64,000 nt of DNA from Mauremys mutica (taxonomy: Eukaryota > Chordata > Testudines > Geoemydidae): assembly GCF_020497125.1 (NCBI RefSeq), contig NC_059080.1, positions 69,670,618 to 69,734,617 of the forward strand, in the 5' to 3' direction. Made by a program: the position numbers and the translations under genes. The notes under the pieces were generated by a model. The model did no database searches. It was not told the origin of the DNA and saw only the letters and a list, made by a program, of their open reading frames with translations. Positions 28,283-39,795 of this stretch are shown one piece after another (the stretch's first letter is position 1; every line of letters begins with the position of its first letter).

Positions 28283-29746
28283 AACCGGTTCCTGCGAACC
28301 AGTGCGAACCGGCTGGAGCCTTCCACTGGTGGTATTGCAGGGAATAGAACCCACATGTCCTGACTCCCTACTGAGTGCACTAGCTTTTCCACCTCACTGC
28401 CTCTCAAAACTTTTGCTCAAGTTCTTGGCCAAATTCTGCTGGTGTCAGTAGACCCACTGTAAATGAATGGGGCTCCTAGTATGTGTATAGCCAGCAGGAT
28501 TCAGATTTAAAGGGAAAAAAATAGATGAGGGGGTTTCAGTATAATGATGCTCCTCAGCCTCATCTCACTCGTCCTCATTTTAAGGGAATATAAAAACCCA
28601 TGTCTCATGTTTGTCTCAGGATAATGAAGGATGAATGGTTTCACAATACCGATCTTATGTGTCATACACATACGCACATAATGTGTTATTGTAGGTACAA
28701 AAGGATGAACTTAAAGTTAACTGTATTGCAGATGTTAGATTGCTGTGTATGAAGGGATTTTTTTCAAATCATATTTTAAATTTAGATAAAACATCACCTC
28801 TAGGTCATTACTGGGATTCTTATAGACACAGTTTAGTTAAAAAATTAATGTGTGCAGTCTTGTTTGTTAACTAGGAAAGAATTTCGGATACCAGTTTAAA
28901 AAATAGCAAATGCATCTATTGCCAATTTGTTGCTGCAAATGGATTTTGCAAACTGATTTTTGTTCATCTTGTTCTTGTGGTGTTAGATTAGGACTGTTAC
29001 AGCAAAATTCCTTGTACTGAGTTGCATGATTATGGCGGTTCTGTTAGCACATATTAAGGAACAGAAACCATTGAGGAAAAAATCCTTTTGTACTTCTGAT
29101 GCCTGCATTTCATCCCTTTTGCAATGCAGAGCCGTGTTTCAGGCCTATTTTTGTGAACCTTGTACTTTATCTGCAAACATGTAGCATCCTTCATGCTGCC
29201 AGTTTAGCTGTTTGTTTTGGTTTGGTTTTTTTCTTCAGTTGGAAGACAGCAGTGTAGCTCCCATACTATTGTCTCCAATCTCTGGTTGGTGCATAGACCT
29301 TCTAAATTCTGGTCCCTCCATGAATGGGGTTGGTGACAGGTATATTCAATGTAAGTGGAGTAAGAAGGTTTAAACTTTCCAGATCATAGTAGAATTCAAA
29401 AGCAGTGCCAGGATTAGGAATAATAACTCGTCCACAAGAAGCAATAAAGGTCACAGGACAGGTTTGTCTACAGGAGCTTCAACTTTCATTTAAAACGAGA
29501 ATGGAAAAAGCACTAGACAATTACACAGTGCTGCAGGAAACGATCTTGCTCTGAACTTTTAATGGCTCTTCTCTCAGCTCAGCCCAGTTAGCATGGTAAA
29601 TAGTTAAGCAAATATAGTGGCTGTGGTGCAAATAAGCAGTCTTCCTGCCATGAAGATGATGTCTACAACAGGTTGCTAGTTGCTACAACAGGTTGAGTGA
29701 CCTTCAGATAATCCCTTGTTTTCTTTTGCTTAAAGCTCCCATCATG

Positions 29747-30012
29747 AATCATAGAATCATAGACTTTAAGGTCAGAAGGGACCATTATGATTGTCTAGTC
29801 TGACTGCCTGGTATTTATTCCTCTGATATATTTATAGAAAGCAATCATATCTCCCCTCAGCCTTCTTTTGGTTAGGCTAAAAAAGCCAAGCTCTTTCAGT
29901 CTCCTTTCATAAGACAGGTTTTCCATTCCTCAGATCATCCTAGTAGCCCTTCTCTGTACCTGTTCCAGTTTGAATTCATCCTTCTTAAACATGGGAGACC
30001 AGAACTGTAAAG
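29747..30012 (-). mobile_element. CR1 LINE 3' fragment, minus strand
   Basis: The low-coordinate end reads aatcatagaatcatagac, the reverse complement of the CR1 octamer-like 3' tail. Further right, the minus strand encodes a fragment with WSPMFKKDEF and LEQVQRRATRMI, the conserved C-terminal part of CR1 reverse transcriptase. The intervening sequence corresponds to the C-terminus and 3'UTR. This is an ordinary 5'-truncated insertion, diverged and non-functional. Confidence 0.8.
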
Positions 30013-30123
30013 ATATACACACCATACTCCCCCAAAGGAAAATCAGATTTCTATGGACAAGAATTTTAAAATCAGTGCCTAAAGTTTTGAAACTGGTGCC
30101 TAAATCTATATTTAGATATCTTG

Positions 30124-30373
30124 GGGTCTGTCTATACTGCAACCAGAGGTGTGACTGCAGCACATGTAGACATACCAGAGCTAGCTTTGATCTAGGTAAC
30201 TCGAATAACAATAACAGTGAAGCCAGAGTGGCACAGGTGGCAGCACAAACTGTGCAGCCCTGAGTGGGACCCTGGTGATGTACTTGAGCAGCTAGCTCAT
30301 GCTGCCACAGCTTCACTACTTTGTTACTCAAGCTTGAGTATGTCTACATGTGCTGCGGTCATGCCTCTGATTG
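30124..30373. repeat. Foldback element with ~48-bp arms
   Basis: The left arm (30124-30174) contains gactgcagcacatgtagaca. The right arm (30327-30373) contains the inverted form tgtctacatgtgctgcggtc. The arms match over about 46 bases with a handful of differences. The spacer of about 150 bp is not obviously coding. It is a DNA-transposon-like MITE. No convincing target duplication was seen. Confidence 0.75.
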
Positions 30374-30931
30374 CACTGTAGAGAGGGGTTGTAGAGCACC
30401 ATTTGAAGTGGTGGGGAGGAGGTACTCCATACAGCACACTCGCTGTGGCAGGGCTGGCCATGCTGTGGATCCAGCGTGCTCATCCTGCTGCTGGTCTGGG
30501 CACTACTCACCTCTGAGCTCTACTTCCACCATAAAAGCAGGGCATGCTCTAGCTATAGGCAAAGTAGGCAGCTGCTTAGGGCAGCAGATTTCTGGGCAGC
30601 TGCCTCACAAGGCAGATTTGTCCCAGCTGCCCCATCGCAATGGACCCATGAGACAGGTCTCAATGCCTCTCACTCCCATATGGCCTGGCTGCCCCTCATC
30701 ACAGTTGGCATATGAGGAGGTTTTGCCTAGGGTGTCAGATTGTCTTAAGTGGCTTCTGAATAAAAAGTGGTCAGGCCATGGGCCCTCATTTATGTGGCCT
30801 ATGAGTCTACACATCTTCCGCTTAAAGCTCCCATCATGTGGCCCTTATGGCTTCTCCCAAGAGTGCACAATGCAGAGTTCTGGGTGAGAGAATAACCCCA
30901 ACCTCCTAATATCCCATGCAGGGGAAGCGTT

Positions 30932-31198
30932 TCCCTAAACAGGGGCGGCTCTAGGAATTGCACCGCCCCAAGCAGGGTGGCGCACCGTGGGGGGTGCTCT
31001 GGCGGTCGCCGGTCCCGTGGCTCCGGTGGACCTCCTGCAGACGTGCCTGCGGATGCTCCACCGGAGCCGCGGGACCAGCGAACCCTCCGCAGGCATGCCT
31101 GCGGGAGGTCCACCGGAGCCGCCTGCCGCCCTCCCGCGGTATGCCGCCCCAAGCGCGCGCTTGGCGCGCTGGGGTTTGGAGCCGGCCCTGTCCCTAAA
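30932..31198. mobile_element. GC-rich hAT-type MITE, 8-bp TSD TCCCTAAA
   Basis: The body is 30940-31190, beginning caggggcggctctagg and ending ggagccggccctg, so the ends are short imperfect inverted repeats. It is flanked by exact 8-bp direct repeats TCCCTAAA (30932-30939 and 31191-31198). The interior is CpG-rich with repeated 'ccaccggagccgc' and 'ggcatgcctgcggg' motifs. The same family recurs at 39804-40065. The overlapping ORFs on both strands are composition artefacts. Confidence 0.9.
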
Positions 31199-32138
31199 TA
31201 AGTGATCTGGTTTCCAGAACTGCCGAGCAAGCCACACTCTATGTAGAAAAGATAGGCTCTGGGGTTTACAGCTAAAGAGAACAGACCTTCATGTCCTCAT
31301 TCTTTGGTTGCATAATTTTTTTTTACCTACTCAGATCCATTCTACCCAGACTGAATGGATAGAGCTAATGAGCTGGAAGAACATTAGATTATCTGAATGT
31401 TGGAGGGGCCCTTCCCGATCCAAAGACGTTTGGGGGAAGATGTTTCCATGGAGTCTGTTCTCTTGCTAGGGTGTCTGGTAAGAAAATACAATGTATGCTT
31501 CACCTGTAGTGTGGCATTTCCTAGGGCTCATGGCCAAATTTTTCAAAACCAGTGTTAGGCTCCTGAGTGACCTCATTTTCAAAAGTGGCAGGCATCCTGT
31601 AGCTCCTCTTGAAGTAAATTGGAACTCTTTGGAAAATTCGGTTACTTATTTAGGTGCCTAAATATTTACTGAGGCGTCTACCCTTTTGGCTCCTGTTCGT
31701 GAAAATCTTGCTCCCTGTACTCTACAATCCCACAGTGAAGGAATTGGCTGCATAATCCACCTTTGACTTCAGAATGTCACAAATCAGGTTTTTACTGCAT
31801 AATCTAGTCCAAGTTAGTGGTGTTAATTTATTTACATAACTTTATTTGCATTGTAATATATGGAAGCTTTATGATGAATTATACATCATAGGGCCAGATT
31901 TTCAAATCCTCTCCTCCATCCTAGTCCCAGGGTTATTTGCCCTTGCAAAGTTACAGCTGCAGAAATGGAGGTCTGGTTAAAGATGAGCTGAAAATATTTT
32001 CCCCCAAATGTATCTTTGAACTGTATTTGAAAACCAAAAGCCCAAAATTCCTCCCCATAACTGTCAACTCCAAATCTTACTATACCACCCCTGTTAATGG
32101 TACTAAGCAAAGGAGCAGAAAGCCCTGATACATGTTAA

Positions 32139-32236
32139 AAAAACAACCTGAAGAAGAGCTCTGTGTAGCTCCAAAGCTTGCCTCTTTTACCAACAGAAGT
32201 TGGTCCAAAAAATGTATTACCTCAGCCATCTTATCT
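32139..32236. repeat. Dispersed 'gaagagctctgtgtagctcc' repeat
   Basis: The sequence 'cctgaagaagagctctgtgtagctccaaagc...caacagaagttggtccaaaaaatgtattacctcagcc' is of a kind I recognise as an interspersed repeat of sauropsid genomes. Only one copy is in this window. The family name is not certain. Confidence 0.45.
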
Positions 32237-34637
32237 CTCTACATCAGTGGCGCTCAATCAGGGGTAAGTTTAACCCCTGGGGGTACGGAGAGTTCTTCCA
32301 GGGGGTACATCAACTCGTCTAGATATTTGCCTAGTTTTACAACAGGCTGCATAAAAAGCACTAGTGAAATCAATGCAAACTAAAATTTTGTACAGACAAA
32401 TTATTTGTTTATACTGTTCTGTATACTATACACTGAAATGTAAGTACACTATCATACTTCTTTAACTTGCTGGCAAGAATACTGTGGGAGACTGTATCAA
32501 CAGCTTTGCTAAAGTCAAGGAATAACATATCCATTGCTTTCCCCTCATCCACAGAGCCAGTTATCTCATCATAGAAGGCAATTAGGTTAGTCAGGCATGA
32601 CTTGCCCTTGGTGAATCCATGCTGACTGTTCCTGATCACTTTCCTCTCCTCTAAGTGCTTCAGAATTGATTCCTTGAGGACCTGCTTCATGATTTTTCTA
32701 GAGACTGAGGTGAGGCTGACTGGCCTCTAGTTCCCCGGATCCTCCTCCTTCCCTTTTTTAAGATGGGCACTACATTAGCCTTTTTCCAGTCATCCAGGAC
32801 CTCCTCTGATCGCCATGGGTTTTCAAAGATAATGGTCAATGGCTCTGCAATCACATTCACCAACTCCTTTAGCACCCTCGGATGCAGCACATCCAGCACC
32901 ATGGACTTGTGCTTGTCCAGCTTTTCTAAATAGTCCTGAACCACTTCTTTCTCCACAGAGGGCTGGTCACCTCTTCCCATGCTGTGCTGCCCAGTGCAGC
33001 AGTCTGGGAGCTGACCTTATTCATAAAGACAGAGGCAAAAAAAAGCATTGAGTACATTAGCTTTTTCCACATCCTCTGTCACTAGGTTGCCTCCCCCATT
33101 CAGTAAGGGTCCCACACTTTCCTTGACCTTCTTCTTATTGCTAAAATACCTGAAGAAACCCTTCTTGTTACTCTTAACATCTCTTGCTAGCTGCAACTCC
33201 AAGTGTGATTTGGCCTTCGTGATTTCACTCCTGCATGCCTGAGCAATATTTCTATACGCCTCCCTGGTCATTTGTCCAATCTTCCACTTCTTGTTCTATT
33301 TGTTTTTAAGATCAGCAAGGATTTCACTGTTAAGCCAAGCTGGTCGCCTGCCATATTTACTATTCTTTCTACACATCAGGATGGTTTGTTCCTGCAACCT
33401 CAATAAGGATTCTTTAAAATACAGCCAGTTCTCCGGGACTCCTTTCCCCCTCATGTTATTCTCCCAGGGGATCCTGCCCATCAGCTCCCTGAGGGAGTCA
33501 AAGTCTGCTTTTCTGAAGTCCACGGTCCGTATTCTGCTGCTTTCCTTTCTTCGTTGTGTCAGGACCCTGAACTCGACTATCTCATGGTCACTGCCTCCCA
33601 GGTTCCACTCTTGCTTCCCCTACTAATTCTTCCCTGTTTGTGAGCAGCAAGTCAAGAAGAGCTCTGCCCCTAGTTGGTTCCTCTAGCACTTGCACCAGGA
33701 AATTGTCCCCTACACTTCCCAAAAACTTCCTGGATTGTCTGTATTGCTCTCCCAGCAGATATCAGGGTGAGTGAAGTCTCCCATGAGAACCAGGGCCTGT
33801 TATCTAGTAACTTCTGCTAGTTGCCGGAAGAAAGCCTCGTCCACCTCATCCCCCTGGTCTGGTGGTCTATAGCAGACTCCCACCATGACATGACCCTTGT
33901 TGCTCACACTTCTAAACTTAATCCAGAGACTCTCAGGTTTTTCTGCAGTTTCATATGGGATCTCTGAGCAGTCATACTGCTTTCTTACATACAATGCAAC
34001 TCCCTCACCTTTTCTGCCCTGCCTGTCATTCCTGAACAGTTTATATCCATCCATGACAGTACCCCAGTCATGTGAGTTATCCCACCAAGTCTCTGTTATT
34101 CCAATCATATCATAATTCCTTGACTGTGCCAGGACTTCCAGATCTCCCTGCTTGTTTCCCAGGCTTCTTGCATTTGTGTATAGGCACTGAAGATAACTCT
34201 CTGATCATCCTTCTTTCTCAGTATGAGGCAGGAGTCCTCCCCTCTTGCACTCTCCTGCTCGTGCTTCCTCCTGGTATCCCACTTCCCCACTTACCACAGG
34301 GCTTTGATCTCTTTCCCCTGGCGAACCTAGTTTAAAGCCCTCCTCACTAGGTCAGCCAGCCTGCTTGCGAAGATGCTCTTCCCTCTCTTTGTTAGGTGGA
34401 GCCCGTCTCTGCCTAGCACTCCTCCCATCTATATTCCAATTGTTTTATTTTATAATTATATGGTAACACTGAGAAAGTAAGCACTTGTTCAGTAATAGTG
34501 TGCTGTGACACTTTTGTTTTTTTTATGTCTGATTTTGTAAGTTTTAAAGTGAGGTGGAACTTGGGGGCACACAAGACAAATCAGACTCTTGAAAGGGGTA
34601 CAGTAGTATGGAAAAGTTGAGAGTCACCGCTCTATAT
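32237..34637. mobile_element. hAT element split by a CR1 LINE; TSD CTCTACAT/CTCTATAT
   Basis: The outer ends are cagtggcgctcaatcagggg at 32245 and aaaagttgagagtcaccg ending at 34629. Flanking 8-mers CTCTACAT (32237-32244) and CTCTATAT (34630-34637) differ at one base, consistent with an aged 8-bp target duplication. The left part is 32245-32447 and the right part about 34429-34629. The right part contains 'gtgtgctgtgacacttttg' and 'ttgggggcacacaagac'. The middle is replaced by a CR1 copy. The joined flanks make an element of about 400 bp with no transposase. Confidence 0.8.
32448..34428 (-). pseudogene. CR1 LINE pol remnant nested in a hAT element
   Basis: The minus strand encodes, in broken frames, a CR1 endonuclease/RT polyprotein. 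At about 34108-33800 is an endonuclease part with GITETWWDNSHDWG, FRNDR and GVALYVRKQYDC. At about 33520-33030 is the linker (RPAWLNSEILADLKNK, GFFRYFSNKKK). At about 32980-32409 is the N-terminal half of the RT (LKELVNVIAEPL, HGFTKGKSCLTNL, MLFLDFSKAVDTVSH). Stops and frameshifts separate the parts. The copy ends just after the first catalytic Asp motif and lacks the YxDD half of the RT and the 3'UTR, which ordinary 5' truncation cannot explain. Dead element. Confidence 0.85.
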
Positions 34638-34757
34638 AATAATGAAGAAATTTAGGTACCTTTAAAATTGCTGGTGGACTGATGGCTCCATCTAGTGGCA
34701 GCTATAGAAGTTGCTGTGTCTTCTAGCTGTCTATTTTTGGGTGTGTATTTGGGTATG

Positions 34758-35105
34758 CTGTATACCAGTGTTTCTCAAACTGGGGTCGCCGCTTGTGTAT
34801 GGAAAGCCCCTGGCGGGCTGGGCCGGTTTGTTTACCTGCCCCGTGGGAAGATCCATCCGATCGCAGCTCCCACTGGCCGCAGTTCGCTGCTCCAGGCCAA
34901 TGGGAGTTGCTGGAACCGGTGGCCAGTAAGTCCCTCGGCCTGTGCCGCTTCTAGCAGCCCCCATTGGCCTGGAGCAGTGAACTGCGGCCAGTGGGAGCCA
35001 CGATCAGCCTGATCTGTGGACGGGGCAGGTAACAAACTGTCCCGGCTTGCCAGGGGCTTTCCCTACACAAGCAGCGACCCCAGTTTGAGAAACACTGCTG
35101 TATAC
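34758..35105. mobile_element. hAT foldback element, 8-bp TSD CTGTATAC
   Basis: The body is 34766-35097. The left terminus cagtgtttctcaaactgggg is perfectly inverted at the right as ccccagtttgagaaacactg. The arms continue for about 55 bp (gcttgtgta.ggaaagcccctggc). Exact 8-bp duplications CTGTATAC lie at 34758-34765 and 35098-35105. The interior is itself partly palindromic (ccaatgggagttgctgg ... cagcccccattggcctgg). No ORF of note. Confidence 0.95.
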
Positions 35106-35575
35106 AGTAAAAGCTGTGTTATCTGGCCCTGTACCAATTGGAAAGCTCTACAAACCAGCATTTCTAATCTTCATAGAAAGTCCATTTTATAGTCCAGTTG
35201 ACATGGGGCCAGTAGGCTTCCTATCTGTCTCCGTGTGGCTCCCTGGAAGCAGTGACATGTCCCTGCTGTTCTAGGTGGAGGAATGGCCACAATGGGTTCA
35301 GAGTGCAGGAGCGGATGCGGGGCAGGGGATTGGGGCATGGGAGGGGTGCAGGGCATGAGCTCTGTGTGCATGAGGGGGCTTGGGGCAGGGAGTTGGTGCC
35401 CAGAAGGGGTTTTGGGGTGCCAGATCCAGGCAGCGCTCACCTCTGGCGGCTCCCTGCAAGTGGTGACCTGTCCCTGCTGCTCCTAGGCAGAGGCGTGGCT
35501 AAGCAGCTCTGCATGCTGCCTCCGCCCACAGGCGCCACCCCTGCAGTTCCCATTGGCTGCGGTTCCCAGTGCAAC
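35105..35575. repeat. Tigger-like end plus G-rich repeat
   Basis: From 35105, cagtaaaagctgtgttatct preceded by TA resembles a pogo/Tigger terminus. Downstream is a G-rich body (gcggggcaggggattgggg) bounded by two direct repeats of about 48 bp at about 35233-35281 and 35446-35494 (both with 'ggctccctg.aag', 'tgtccctgctg' and 'ctagg'). I did not find a clear right end. The two neighbouring elements touch at the CTGTATAC duplication. Confidence 0.45.
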
Positions 35576-35643
35576 AAGGTATTTAAACATGTGCCTAACT
35601 TTAAGCACGAGTACTCCCATATTGCCTCAGCCACAAATCTAGA

Positions 35644-35760
35644 TCCTGTGCCTCAGTTTAACCATGTGTAAAATGGGTACAGTAATACTTACATGACTCA
35701 GAGGGTTGTACTTATACTATAATTAATGAATTTCTTCAGTGTGCTTTGATTTCCTTTAGA
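35644..35760 (+). repeat. MIR-like SINE 3' fragment
   Basis: The segment 'ctgtgcctcagtttaaccatgtgtaaaatgggtacagtaatactta' followed by 'agagggttgta' is the conserved core/3' part of a MIR-type SINE. The tRNA-like head is missing. Confidence 0.55.
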
Positions 35761-37139
35761 AGAACAAATTATTATTGTTGTTGTTATAATTATTTTTTAA
35801 AAGCACCTAGACAAATATTTCTGTAATGAATTAAAATATCTATGCTTTATTTGGGATCTGTGCTTTCAGAATTAGTATATCCCCTGTGCCCCCTGGAACA
35901 TAAACAGTGCAGTGGTGCTTTTTTGTTTACATTTCTGTCAGGCCAAAGCTTCTATATTCCCACAGCAATACTGTACAAAAGTACCAGAGGAGTCAGTAAA
36001 TAACCCACAGTTATTTACTTCTTAAGAGGGACTGGTTTCCTGACTTTCACACTTAATGAATTCTTTGTTGAAAAATGAACACAAAGCAGTCAAGAACCAC
36101 AAGGATCCATAACAGATCACACCAGCCCTATTAAACTTCCATGATATAAAAGAAATAGAGTAGTTAGAGGCAGATGGAGAACCTTCTGAACTGAGGTATT
36201 CTGTCATCCTGCTTGAATACGAGGGAAATGGTAACTGTCAAAGCTGATGCTCCTAACGGAATTGATATAGACTTCATAGTAAAAGCCATTTTGATAATTC
36301 AATATCATAAATCCAAGCTGGAGATGGTTCCTGAAGGATATCCAGAAGAAAGTGACATCAGCATGTTGCTATCAGGGAGCTACCAGGGCGAAGGGACTAC
36401 AATAAAAGGGCCAAGTTCCTCCATTGAGTAGTATCTAACTCCTCAGGTAGCTACTTTGGACTGTTACTTCTCCCTTTTCTCAGGTTTGTGATCAATAACA
36501 CACAAGCTGCACCACTGAAGTCAAGCTTGTCCATAAACTTCAGCGGAGTGAGGTATTTATTATTGGTACCCCTTTGGGCCAAGTGGTTAGGCAATGTTTG
36601 GGGCCTTCGGGGCTTGTTCTTGTTAGGAGGAAAAATGGATGATACAAGTCCAGGGTATTCTTTGGTACAATCCTGTACACAAAGTTCTGTTGCCATGAAC
36701 CCAGTAGGAACAAACAACAGCAGGAAGTTTCCTTGCTCACTAGTTTCAAGTCTGTTCTGCCAATCAGTCCTGTGCCTCAAAGAGCACCCAGTCTCTGATC
36801 CATTGCAGGGCCATGCTTGCGACTGCTTCTGTTAAGTCTGCTTGTTTTCTTTCTCTGACATACAGACAGCTGCCAGACAAACCCAAAGTCCCTGTGTCTG
36901 CAAACAGGGAACTGCTCAACCCTCCCAGCTTAGCTTCTGATCAGGCTTTGCCATGCACCTATTGCCTTTAGCAGTGGCTTCTGTTGTTTCCAGCTATCTC
37001 ACTCCATAAAGAGTCTTAATTTGCTCCTTGCATTTAGCCTAAATTTAAAGAAGCATGATTAGCGCAGCCATCAGCTTTAATCAGATCTGTGGCTGTCTAG
37101 ATCAAAGACCACTTAATGGCAACTATTAACACCTTCCAA

Positions 37140-37310
37140 CATAACGTTATTTATTATTTGTATTACCTTAGTGCCTGGGAGCCCCACTCAAGGGCCAAGA
37201 CCCCATTCTGCTAGGAGCTGTACAAACACAGGCCCAAAGGCCTCACAATCTGAGTACAAGACAAGAGATAGCAGGTGGATACAGAGGGGATTTGATAGGT
37301 AAGGATTGCG
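37140..37310. repeat. Dispersed old repeat, copy 2 of 3
   Basis: The sequence 'ttattatttgtattaccttagtgcctgggagccccac...gaccccattctgctaggagctgtacaaacacaggccc...gagtacaagacaagag' is homologous in order to 21162-21300 and 38707-38830. Confidence 0.6.
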
Positions 37311-37989
37311 AGATGTGGTCCACAGGCCCTGTGAAAGCTTTGATGTATTATACATCCTGACCTAAAACAATACATGCAAAGAAATTCAGAGGGCAGGCTA
37401 ACCCACCATCTTGTCCACTTTTTTCAATTATATTTTATACTCTGCTAACACAATCACACGCAAATATTTTATAGTTTTGTAAGTTCTAAATATCTGCAAA
37501 TGCAAACCCACATGTACTGTGCTCTAAGCATGTTGTTATGTATTTTGGGTCATTCCTTAACTGCCCTCGTTGTGCTCTGTGTTCAGAGACCTCTTCAATA
37601 TTTATGGAGAAGAGAACAAACAATATAGATTAATTGTGAGTTTCTTTGGGTTGGCAGGAGTTTCTTTTTGTATGTAATTGAGACTAATACAGCTGACTGT
37701 ACAGTCACTGGGGACTACTACAGTAAGAAATTCTTCAGGATGTACATTGAGGTGTAGTCTGTGGCTTTTGCCTCAAGCTCTGTGTCTGGGGTGCTTTAGG
37801 GAATGCATTGAAAGGCTAGCCCCCTTTCCCGCTTCCCCTTTGCTCCAGGGATGTTAATAATTTGCTGCTGGTCAATACCCCCATGCTGGCGGCTGTGCTG
37901 GCGGACGCACTGGGAAGCCTTGGCTATGCACATTTTCCTCTGCTGACCCCTCCTTGGCCCACCTGCTCCACAGGCAGAACTGTGGGGAT

Positions 37990-38225
37990 TAGAAGGTGGA
38001 AGATGGTCCAGTGATTAGGGCAGTAGTGTAGTACTTAAGACCTGGGTCCAAGTCCTGGATCTGCCACAGATTTTTCTGTGTGACCGTCGGCCTCTCTGTG
38101 CCTCAGTTCCCCATATTTACAATGGGAATAATAGCACTGCCCCATCTCACAGGGGTTTTGTGAGGTTCTCAGGAACTGCTGGTGGGGGTGGGGGGCAGGC
38201 ATACAAGTACCTAGGATAGATAGAT
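37990..38225 (+). repeat. MIR/CORE-like SINE, near full length
   Basis: The tRNA-like head 'tggtccagtgattagggcag' leads to 'gacctgggtccaagtcctggatctgccacag', then the core 'ctctgtgcctcagttccccatatttacaatgggaataatag' and a 'tttgtgaggttctcaggaa' tail. It ends near a short gatagata run. Confidence 0.65.
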
Positions 38226-38706
38226 AAATGACACACAGAACCCACATACTCCTATGTACTTGGATGCAAGGATTACCAAAAGCATTTCTTATTCCCTCTC
38301 ACACCCCTAAGCAGCTCAAGGAAAAATGTAACTCAAAATAACCCAGAGACAAGGGGAGATTTTGATGGCTCTCTTTCAGAGGTGCCTACAGCAACTGTGA
38401 ATTTAAGTCAGTGTCAAAACTCCTACCGAGTATTGTTTGGTCCTTAGCAACCAGGGATTTCTCAATGAATTTGTCTAGCCTCAGAATTCATGTGAAGCAT
38501 TCAGTGTGGGTGGGTTAAGTAGCAGACGGCTGCATCTTCAGAGAGTTTGCTCAGTGCAGTGTCATGAGAACTTTCCACTCTGCAGTGCTGCTTCCGACAG
38601 GCAATGCCATGGTACTTTAACTTCTTGTACTGTAACTGCCAGCTCAACTGAAATTGAGATAAAAAAGGGATAAAAGCCATTTTAACTCAATCTTGGGAGT
38701 GGGAAC

Positions 38707-38830
38707 CGATTATCATTAGTTTGTTTGCTGTAGCACTTAGGAGCTCCAGTCATAGACCAGGACCCTATTGTGCCAGAAGCTGTAAAAACACAGTCCTTGC
38801 CCAAAAAGGCTAGAGCCCCATTTGAAAGCC
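38707..38830. repeat. Dispersed old repeat, copy 3 of 3
   Basis: 'gattatcattagtttgtttgctgtagcacttaggagctcc...ggaccctattgtgccagaagctgtaaaaacacagtcc' aligns in order with the copies at 21162 and 37140. Confidence 0.55.
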
Positions 38831-39795
38831 ATGTTGTTCTGACTGAGTCCTTGCCAGGTTCTCCTGGAAGGGACACAGGGCAAAGGGGTGCATGTGATGC
38901 AAATGGCCTTGCCATTTAAGCTGCATTCGCGAGCCAGCAGTGGTTCTTTGGAGCTGTTTTTTGCCTGGCGATGCTTTTGGGAGGCTGACATTTGTGCTGT
39001 ATTCAGGGTAGTGAGCCTAAGCCTCTTCTCACTGTTACTAGAATGAGTCGCAAATAACCCCACTGAAGCCAGTGGAGTGAGCCCGGTATGGAATCCTGTC
39101 AGTGAGAAAAGAGTCCAGCTCAGTGATCCACTGAAGCAGCCAGCCTGGAGGGAATTCAGGCCAATGTGTGCAGGATTTCCAGCCTAAACGTCACCTACAA
39201 GATCTGACTGCTGAAAAACTGGGTTTGTTCAGTGCTGGACTCTTAATGGACAGGACTGTGATCCTGTGCAAACCAGTTTTGACCTAAAAACTTGGTGAAT
39301 TTGTTAATGAAGCTTGTAACGATTATGTTCTCTACAATGAAGCACGGTTGCCACCAGAGGTAGCTAGAACAGCTGCAAATTTTAAATGGCAGTTTTTTTC
39401 TGATCGCATTTAATAGGAAATTGGAGGAAGGGGAGGACAGGGCAGGATATCTGAGAAAAGACTATAGTACAACTGTGCCTCACATTGAATGGTTGTATGC
39501 AGGAGCTAGTGCAACACTGCAAGAGGGAATGGCTCGGGAAGGTTGTAACTCAACCCTTTGAACAGTAGGCTAGTTCGTATCTAATTACTGACGGAGTTGG
39601 TGGAAGCCCTGCAGGCCTTAGAACATTCATAGTCATGTCTGAGCTGATGGGAAAGGCGGGAGCCCCAGGAGCAGGCTGATTAGGTCGCGATTTTATCCTG
39701 CAAGCATGAGTCTTATCAAAATAACTCTTCTTCCAAACATGCTCTCTTCTCCTCCTGGGTGTTTCAGATGCCATCTGAACACTTGCTCTATCCCT

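Larger units (their letters stand above)
27319..28336. mobile_element. 1,002-bp GC-rich hAT-type composite element, TSD GTGGTATT
   Basis: The body is 27327-28328, starting cagtgatgagctgcc and ending ggctggagccttccactg. Perfect 8-bp direct repeats GTGGTATT flank it (27319-27326 and 28329-28336), marking a hAT-type insertion. From left to right it contains a C-rich region of loosely repeated 'cctgccccatccaaccccc' units (27360-27745), a 59-bp minisatellite in three copies (27787-27958), a purine-rich stretch (28110-28180), and a large hairpin (28211-28282). The motif aacaaccggttcc occurs near both ends. There is no transposase. The several ORFs over 80 codons here are by-products of the GC content. 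The high CpG density makes it an island-like patch inside an AT-rich intron. Confidence 0.85.

Noticed and set aside
27606..28451. Overlapping ORFs of 80-146 codons on both strands
   Set aside because: They lie in the GC-rich composite transposon, occur in several frames and both strands, and are made of tandem repeats rich in Pro/Gly/Arg.
30321..31237. ORFs of 188 and 143 codons
   Set aside because: They cross foldback and hAT-type element boundaries and have no splice sites or recognisable domain.
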